In this document: positions 59,376 through 64,000 of the stretch, one piece after another | Layout of the letters: each line of letters opens with the position of its first letter | Position numbering within the stretch: position 1 is the first letter of the stretch | Assembly (NCBI RefSeq): GCF_002234615.1 | Contig: NZ_NMQW01000023.1 | Location: 1 to 64,000 of the forward strand | Origin: Paenibacillus rigui | GTDB taxonomy: Bacteria > Bacillota > Bacilli > Paenibacillales > NBRC-103111 | Reading direction: 5' to 3' | DNA length: 64,000 bases | The notes under the pieces: generated by a model | The model's input: the letters and a program-made list of their open reading frames with translations, nothing else | The model's database searches: none | What the model was told of the DNA's origin: nothing | Made by a program: the position numbers and the translations under genes

Positions 59376-59585
59376 ATGCAAGGGCAAAAAACAATTGATA
59401 TCAAAGCAATACTGGAACAGCTTAATATTTCGATGGATAAATTCAACCAAAGTCAAACCACCTCGCTGTCTGAGCCCGTCCTTCGTACGGCAGAGAAGCA
59501 GCAGGTTGAATCTTGGAACTACACAGGTACTTTTTTTAGTTTGGATATGAAGAAACGAGAGGTTCGGGTACCGCATATGAACTAG
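59376..59585 (+). CDS. Small protein (69 aa), paralogue of the 50-aa protein at 56150
   Basis: Core TIDIKAILEQLNISMDKFNQ near the N-terminus, then a Ser/Thr/Gln linker, a WNYTGTFFSLDMKKREV segment and a basic end. The core aligns with the protein encoded at 56150. ATG 59376 is preferred over GTG 59364, with GGAGAGTGGGAAATCGT upstream. Unknown function. Possibly controlled by the FNR-type palindrome at 59142. Confidence 0.65.
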   Translation: MQGQKTIDIKAILEQLNISMDKFNQSQTTSLSEPVLRTAEKQQVESWNYTGTFFSLDMKKREVRVPHMN

Positions 59586-59652
59586 CCGTGCTCTTTTCTG
59601 GACAAATCTTCGCTCCCGGTGATATGATGACTTGTAACAACTACATATCATT

Positions 59653-59865
59653 GAAATAGGTGCTGGGCGAAGAGGGGCTCTCTCGTTCAGCTTAAAAGGG
59701 AAGCCGGTGTAAATCCGGCACGGACCCGCCACTGTAAGGAGCGCTGATTCATGCAATCGGCAACTTTTTCCGTGATTCATGCCACTGGGCGCATATGATA
59801 TACCCTGGGAAGGCGATCGGAACAAGGAGGCTCCAAGTCAGGAGACCTGCCTAGTTCCAAAACAC
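59653..59865 (+). ncRNA. Cobalamin riboswitch
   Basis: Consensus parts in order: GGTGCTGGGCGAAG start, AAGGGAAGCCGGTGTAAATC, CGGCACGGACCCGCCACTGTAA, and the B12 box AGTCAGGAGACCTGCC at 59837-59852. It directly precedes the cobalamin-synthesis operon, where it is expected to switch off expression when adenosylcobalamin is present. Confidence 0.96.
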
Positions 59866-59890
59866 TGATAACCTACGAGGATTTGGGGAG

Positions 59891-60006
59891 GTGTTAGAGA
59901 TCGGCTTATGAAGGGGCCCGTGCGGTATTGAATGGCTGCGAACGGAAACGGATGATAGCTGCAAAAGCATTTCTAACACATTTCGTGTGTTGGGGATGCT
60001 TTTTTT
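59891..60006 (+). promoter_or_regulatory. Expression platform: antiterminator pair and terminator
   Basis: GTGTTAGA (59891-59898) is fully complementary to TCTAACAC (59972-59979), the left arm of a terminator hairpin whose loop is near TTTCG and whose T-run is at 60000-60006. Alternative pairing of these arms can switch transcription on or off in response to the aptamer. Confidence 0.72.
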
Positions 60007-60057
60007 ATTGGTTACAGAATACAAATATACAGTATTTGGATGGGGAGGCTCTGCGTG

Positions 60058-61872
60058 ATGACAGGTAAATTGTTGATCATCGGGTTTGGACCCGGCAGCT
60101 TCGAGCATATCACGAAACGGGCGCGGGAGGCACTTCAGGAGAGCGAGGTCATTATCGGATACAACACGTATGTCGACTTGATCCGCGGGCTGTTGACTGA
60201 CCAGGAAATTGTTCGGACCGGGATGACGGAGGAGGTCAGCCGTGCGCAGGAGGCGGTTCGTCAAGCGGAAGCAGGGAAAAAGGTAGCCGTTATCTCCAGC
60301 GGTGACGCCGGCGTCTACGGCATGGCGGGGCTTGTGTATGAAGTACTGATGGAAAAGGGCTGGAGCCGGCAGCATGGCGTGGAAGTGGAAATTATTCCGG
60401 GCATCTCTGCGATCAATTCCTCGGCATCCCTTCTGGGGGCTCCGGTTATGCATGATGCTTGTACGATTAGCTTGAGCGACCATTTGACGCCTTGGGAGCT
60501 GATCGCCAAGCGGGTTGAAGCGGCAGGCCAGGCGGACTTCGTCATTGCATTGTACAACCCGCGCAGCGGAAGGCGGACGCGCCAAATCGTAGAAACCCAG
60601 CGTATCCTGCTGAAATACCGATCGCCTGAAACGCCGGTTGGCATTGTGAAGAGCGCTTATCGGGACCGTCAGGATGTCGTACTGACGAATTTGCGCGATA
60701 TGCTGGACCATGATATCGGCATGCTGACGACAGTCATTATCGGTAACTCTTCGACGACCGTGTATGACGGGTTAATGATCACACCCCGTGGATACCAGCG
60801 TAAGTATACACTTGGAGCGGACGTGCAGTCCCTTCGTCCGCATCAGCGTCTGCAGGAGGCGGCGGAGCCTTGGGCGTTGAAGCAGTGGGACGCCTTGGCG
60901 GGCGAGCCGGACGATGACGATTGGGGCTGGGAGGAGCCGGGCGACGATGAGTGGTCTGAGCCCGAGCTGAGCACAGCGGGCGAGGCGGCGGAGCGCGAGC
61001 AGGCGAGCTGCGGCGCGGTACAGGCGAGCGCGATAGCGGTGCAGGAGCGAAGCGGCACGCTGGCGGTAGGTGCGAGGCGCGGAGCGGAGGCGCCGGAGCC
61101 AGACGCGGGAGCGCCGTTGCTGCTGGCGCTGGAGGCGCTGCAGCTGGCCGACCGCGCCAAGGGCGTGGACAGCAGCGGCCCGGCAGCTGCACAGCCATTC
61201 GCTGGCGGAGGACTGTTCCGCCAGCAGTCGATTTTTGAGCTGGCGGTCAGCCCCGGCGTCGTCGAGAAGAAGTTTACGGCGAAGCAAATGCTGACGCTGG
61301 CCGAGCTCGTAGGCGAGAAGGGAACGATGGAATATACGCCGCATCATCAGATGATCGTGCGTATCCCTACGGATCGCCCTGAGGCCATCACTTCAAGATT
61401 GCGTGGGGAAGGGTTCATGCTTGCCCCTATCGGCGACGTTGCACAGCTTAAGGCTTGCGACTTTTGCAACGCCGAGAAGGGGGACGCGATTCCTTACGCG
61501 GAGGAGATTCATCAGCGCCTGGGCGGGCTTCGGGTGCCGAAGGAGCTGCGCATCGGCTTGAACGGCTGCGGGATGGCCTGCTACGGCGCTGTCAATGAGG
61601 ACATAGGGATCGTCTATCGTAAGCAAAAATTCGATTTGTTCCTCGGTGGCAAAACAGTGGGACGCAATGTCCATCCCGCGCAGCCGGTAGCCGAAGGCAT
61701 TGAGCCGGAGGCGCTTGTCGATACGATTGAGCGAATCGTGCAGCGATATATTGCGGAAGGGCATCCGAATGAGCGCTTCCATAAGTTTTTTAAACGGGTC
61801 AAGCAAATTGAAGGCTACACGCATCAGGAGCTTCCTGTTTTTACAATAGAGGATGCGGTTTGCGGGGATTAA
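60058..61872 (+). CDS. cbiH: Precorrin-3B/cobalt-precorrin-3 C17-methyltransferase fused to a nitrite/sulfite-reductase-like domain (CbiH60 type)
   Basis: 604 residues. Residues 1 to about 245: tetrapyrrole methylase (IIGFGPGSFEHITKRA, SSGDAGVYGMAGL, IIPGISAINSSASLLGAP, FVIALYNPRS). About 250-390: acidic, Ala/Glu-rich low-complexity linker. About 395-600: ferredoxin-half and 4Fe-4S domain with CDFC (CxxC) and NGCGMACYG (CxxxC). The fused enzyme corresponds to the 60-kDa CbiH of Bacillus megaterium, which performs ring contraction in the anaerobic B12 route (established knowledge). Start at ATG 60058, 9 nt after GGGGAGG; an in-frame GTG precedes it. The linker is unusually long and GC-rich. 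Confidence 0.93.
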   Translation: MTGKLLIIGFGPGSFEHITKRAREALQESEVIIGYNTYVDLIRGLLTDQEIVRTGMTEEVSRAQEAVRQAEAGKKVAVISSGDAGVYGMAGLVYEVLMEKGWSRQHGVEVEIIPGISAINSSASLLGAPVMHDACTISLSDHLTPWELIAKRVEAAGQADFVIALYNPRSGRRTRQIVETQRILLKYRSPETPVGIVKSAYRDRQDVVLTNLRDMLDHDIGMLTTVIIGNSSTTVYDGLMITPRGYQRKYTLGADVQSLRPHQRLQEAAEPWALKQWDALAGEPDDDDWGWEEPGDDEWSEPELSTAGEAAEREQASCGAVQASAIAVQERSGTLAVGARRGAEAPEPDAGAPLLLALEALQLADRAKGVDSSGPAAAQPFAGGGLFRQQSIFELAVSPGVVEKKFTAKQMLTLAELVGEKGTMEYTPHHQMIVRIPTDRPEAITSRLRGEGFMLAPIGDVAQLKACDFCNAEKGDAIPYAEEIHQRLGGLRVPKELRIGLNGCGMACYGAVNEDIGIVYRKQKFDLFLGGKTVGRNVHPAQPVAEGIEPEALVDTIERIVQRYIAEGHPNERFHKFFKRVKQIEGYTHQELPVFTIEDAVCGD

Positions 61873-61931
61873 AACGAACGGAATTTTTAAGGCACATTCA
61901 AGGATGGGAAAACATGGGAGGGATAACCTAG

Positions 61932-63050
61932 ATGAAGGCTGTATTATTTGTAGGCCATGGAAGTAAGGATGCCGATGGGAATGAGGAAATTCGGGCATTT
62001 GTCCGCACGGTGGCGGAGGGGCTGGAAGGACCGCTGGTGGAAACCTGCTTTCTTGAGTTTGAAGCGCCATCCATTGCACAGGGGATTGCAAGCTGCATTC
62101 GGCAGGGGGCTACGCATGTAGCTGTCGTGCCGATTACTTTGTTTGCAGCCGGTCATGCAAAGATTCATATTCCTGCGGCGATCGACGAAGCGAAGCTTCG
62201 CTATCCGGAGGTTCGTTTCACCTATGGTCGGCCCATTGGCGTGCATGAACAGGTTTTGGAAATTCTTGGCTCCAGGCTGGCATCAGTTGGGAGCAAGGCC
62301 GAGCTCCATTTGGGCGAAGGTCTTGATCTGGAAAATACGGCGGTGCTTGTTGTCGGACGGGGTAGCAGCGATGCGGATGCAAACAGCGATTTGTTCAAAA
62401 TTTCACGCCTGTTCTGGGAAAAGCTGAAGGTCAAATGGGTGGAGACCGCGTTTATCGGGGTGACGGCACCTTTAATGGAGGAAGGCGTAGAGCGCTGCTT
62501 GAAGCTTGGAGCGCAGAAGGTCATCATTCTCCCTTATTTCTTATTTACTGGCGTTCTTATCAAGCGGATGGAGCAATTGCTGGAGCAATATCAGGAACGC
62601 TATCCTGAGCATGAATTTGCTTTGGCTGATTATTTCGGCTTCCATCCGAAATTGAAGACGATTTTGCAGGAACGCGCCTTGGAAGCGCTGGAGGGCGAGG
62701 CACGGATGAACTGTGACATGTGCCAATATCGTCTGGCTGCGATGGAGCATATCGATCATCACCATCATCACGACGATGACCATCACCATGGTCACGGGCA
62801 CAGCCACGAGCATGATCATGACCATCACCATGGTCACGGGCACAGCCACGAGCATGATCATGACCATCATCATGACCACGATCACAGCCACAAACATGAT
62901 CATGACCATCATCATGACCACGATCACAGTCATAAACATGATCACGACCATCATCATGACCACGATCATGAACATCACCATGATGACGACCACGAGCATG
63001 ACCATAAACAGGATAAGCACGCACAGGTCCATGCTTCTACTAAAGTGTAA
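61932..63050 (+). CDS. cbiX: Sirohydrochlorin cobaltochelatase, long CbiX with His-rich tail
   Basis: 372 residues. Two tandem chelatase halves: first LFVGHGSKDADGNEEI with catalytic His9 and AGHAKIHIPAA (His75), second LVVGRGSSDADANSDLF. Then the MNCDMCQYR motif (C261, C264), known to bind an FeS cluster in B. megaterium CbiX, and from about residue 274 a His/Asp-rich tail of about 85 residues, likely for cobalt or metal storage. GGGAGGGATAACCTAG precedes the ATG. Inserts cobalt into sirohydrochlorin, the first committed step of the anaerobic pathway. Confidence 0.94.
   Translation: MKAVLFVGHGSKDADGNEEIRAFVRTVAEGLEGPLVETCFLEFEAPSIAQGIASCIRQGATHVAVVPITLFAAGHAKIHIPAAIDEAKLRYPEVRFTYGRPIGVHEQVLEILGSRLASVGSKAELHLGEGLDLENTAVLVVGRGSSDADANSDLFKISRLFWEKLKVKWVETAFIGVTAPLMEEGVERCLKLGAQKVIILPYFLFTGVLIKRMEQLLEQYQERYPEHEFALADYFGFHPKLKTILQERALEALEGEARMNCDMCQYRLAAMEHIDHHHHHDDDHHHGHGHSHEHDHDHHHGHGHSHEHDHDHHHDHDHSHKHDHDHHHDHDHSHKHDHDHHHDHDHEHHHDDDHEHDHKQDKHAQVHASTKV
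62755..63010 (+). repeat. In-frame His/Asp codon repeats in cbiX
   Basis: Tandem units of CAT/CAC and GAT/GAC codons. One 54-nt-type block (starting near 62782) and one 42-nt-type block (starting near 62869) are repeated almost perfectly two or three times. The region is prone to length change by slippage. Confidence 0.85.
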
Positions 63051-63154
63051 CGTAAGGGTGCGGGCGTGGGTCCATTTGTCCAACAAACCGCATGAATGAC
63101 TTGGAGAACCAAGGGCAGCACAGGCTGCAATATAATATGAGGAGGCGTCCACCT

Positions 63155-63928
63155 ATGATATTGGTGATGGCAGGTACGAGCGATGCACGCGAGCTGGCGC
63201 TTCGCATTCAGCAGGCGGGCTATCCGCTGTTGACCACGGTTGTCACGGACAGCGCCGCCAAGTCGATGGAGGAAGCGGGGCTGCCCGTGATGACAGGCAG
63301 GCTGACCGCGGAAGCGCTCACTGCACTCATACGCGAGAAAGGAATCCGCAGCGTGGTGGATGCGACGCATCCTTTTGCCGAGGAAGCCTCGAAGAATGCG
63401 ATAGCGGCGGCGCAGACGGCCGGGGTCCCCTATATCCGCTTTGAACGGGACCGCATCCGTATCGAGAATCACCCGTTGATTACGTTCGCTCCTGATTATG
63501 AGCAAGCTGCGGAGCTGGCTGCGGCCAAGGGCGGGGTCATTATGCTGACGACGGGCAGCAAGACGCTGCACACTTTTGCGAAGAGACTACTCGGTCTGCC
63601 GAATACAACGCTGGTAGCACGCATGCTGCCCCGAATCGATAATATGGAAAAGTGCGCGGAGCTCGGACTGGAGCAGAAAAACATCATTGCCATGCAGGGC
63701 CCTTTCAGCAAAGAACTGAATAAAGCGCTGTACGAGCACTATCACGTAACCTTAATGATCACAAAGGAAAGCGGGAAGGTCGGAGCCGTCGACGAGAAGC
63801 TGGAATCGGCTCTGGAGCTCGGTATTGAGACGATCGTCATCGGGCGTCCGGTCGTGGATTATGGAATATATTTTGGCGATTTTGACGATGTTATTGCAAA
63901 ATTGAACGAATTGCTGCAGGAGGCGTAG
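63155..63928 (+). CDS. Precorrin-6A reductase (CobK/CbiJ family)
   Basis: 257 residues. ILVMAGTSDARELALRI (nucleotide-binding start, GTS(D/E)AR), VVDATHPFAEEASKNA, GVIMLTTGSKTLHTF, and a C-terminal VVDYG-containing segment. All are CobK/CbiJ signatures. ATGAGGAGGCGTCCACCT precedes ATG 63155. In the anaerobic route CbiJ reduces cobalt-precorrin-6A with NADH. Confidence 0.92.
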   Translation: MILVMAGTSDARELALRIQQAGYPLLTTVVTDSAAKSMEEAGLPVMTGRLTAEALTALIREKGIRSVVDATHPFAEEASKNAIAAAQTAGVPYIRFERDRIRIENHPLITFAPDYEQAAELAAAKGGVIMLTTGSKTLHTFAKRLLGLPNTTLVARMLPRIDNMEKCAELGLEQKNIIAMQGPFSKELNKALYEHYHVTLMITKESGKVGAVDEKLESALELGIETIVIGRPVVDYGIYFGDFDDVIAKLNELLQEA

Positions 63929-63934
63929 ATAAAA

Positions 63935-64000
63935 ATGGATTTCGGAACCGAATTTAAGCCGTTGACGGTACAGCCGCAAGAGATCGAGGAAGAAAGCTTC
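63935..64000 (+). CDS. cbiC: Precorrin-8X/cobalt-precorrin-8 methylmutase, N-terminal fragment (cut by window edge)
   Basis: Only 22 codons: MDFGTEFKPLTVQPQEIEEE SF. This matches the start of CbiC/CobH (TEFKPLTVxPxEIE). AGGAGG lies 11 nt upstream. The rest of the gene is outside. Confidence 0.75.
   Translation, partial: MDFGTEFKPLTVQPQEIEEESF

Noticed and set aside
62541-63152. Minus-strand Met/Val-rich frame over the cbiX tail
   Set aside because: It is the reverse complement of the His/Asp codon repeats and has no ribosome site.
1-64000. Mobile elements, prophage or defence island
   Set aside because: No transposase, integrase, terminase, restriction or toxin-antitoxin gene recognised; the two XRE genes have no phage neighbours.

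Overview
The window looks like a chromosome segment of a spore-forming Paenibacillaceae bacterium (Paenibacillus or a close relative). The evidence is a moderately GC-rich Gram-positive gene style, strong AGGAGG ribosome sites with frequent GTG/TTG starts, a PdaA-type spore-cortex deacetylase, YesM/YesN-type two-component genes, and a cobalamin operon built like that of Bacillus megaterium (fused CbiH with a redox domain, long His-rich CbiX). No rRNA, tRNA, CRISPR array, transposase or integrase was seen.

Layout. 1-12.3 kb: a surface-glycan type locus. It opens with the end of a Thr-rich 27-residue repeat protein, followed by three consecutive GT2+TPR glycosyltransferases, a GT-B enzyme, a convergent block of methyltransferase, GT4, GT2 and an unknown protein, and ends with a multiply frameshifted gene. 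12.5-17.3 kb: a small membrane protein, a Fur-controlled orphan siderophore ATPase, and a gluconate module (RpiR regulator, GntP, short 6-phosphogluconate dehydrogenase). 17.5-21.6 kb: PdaA, a secreted protein and several small or membrane proteins. 21.7-32.2 kb: a sugar-sensing and uptake block (response regulator, histidine kinase, sugar-binding lipoprotein, then mglBAC and a chemoreceptor). 32.4-37.6 kb: an RNA/DNA methyltransferase, a TspO-like protein, a degenerate dihydroorotate-dehydrogenase/membrane fusion and a DUF2294 protein. 37.6-41.8 kb: an RNA-like leader or ncRNA with its own promoter and terminator, then a NIF3 protein and an SsuABC-type transporter. 42.5-46.1 kb: arsRBC plus a second phosphatase and a DUF3891 protein. 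46.1-54.1 kb: YhcH-like and TauE-like proteins, a polar amino-acid type ABC transporter with a nitrilase, a divergent PucR regulator, a FAH-family enzyme and a nitroreductase. 54.2-59.6 kb: an iron and XRE-regulator region (two Fur-controlled small proteins, ferritin, two XRE repressors, a PilZ-like protein, small paralogous proteins, an epimerase-like protein). 59.6 kb to the end: a cobalamin riboswitch followed by cbiH-type, cbiX, cbiJ/cobK and the start of cbiC.

The strongest unusual signals are: (i) a palindrome of the form GATACA-N3-TGTATC repeated in promoters across 55.3-56.9 kb, apparently a compact XRE regulon; (ii) an intergenic RNA-like element present twice (26.3 and 59.1 kb) with a compensatory base-pair change; (iii) a promoter-to-terminator ncRNA/leader upstream of the NIF3-SsuABC operon; (iv) a fusion of a catalytically degenerate DHODH-like barrel to a multi-pass membrane domain; (v) the Thr-rich repeat protein next to a glycosyltransferase cluster; (vi) an epimerase-like protein that has lost its catalytic tyrosine. 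All functions are inferred from sequence features recognised by eye. No database search was run.
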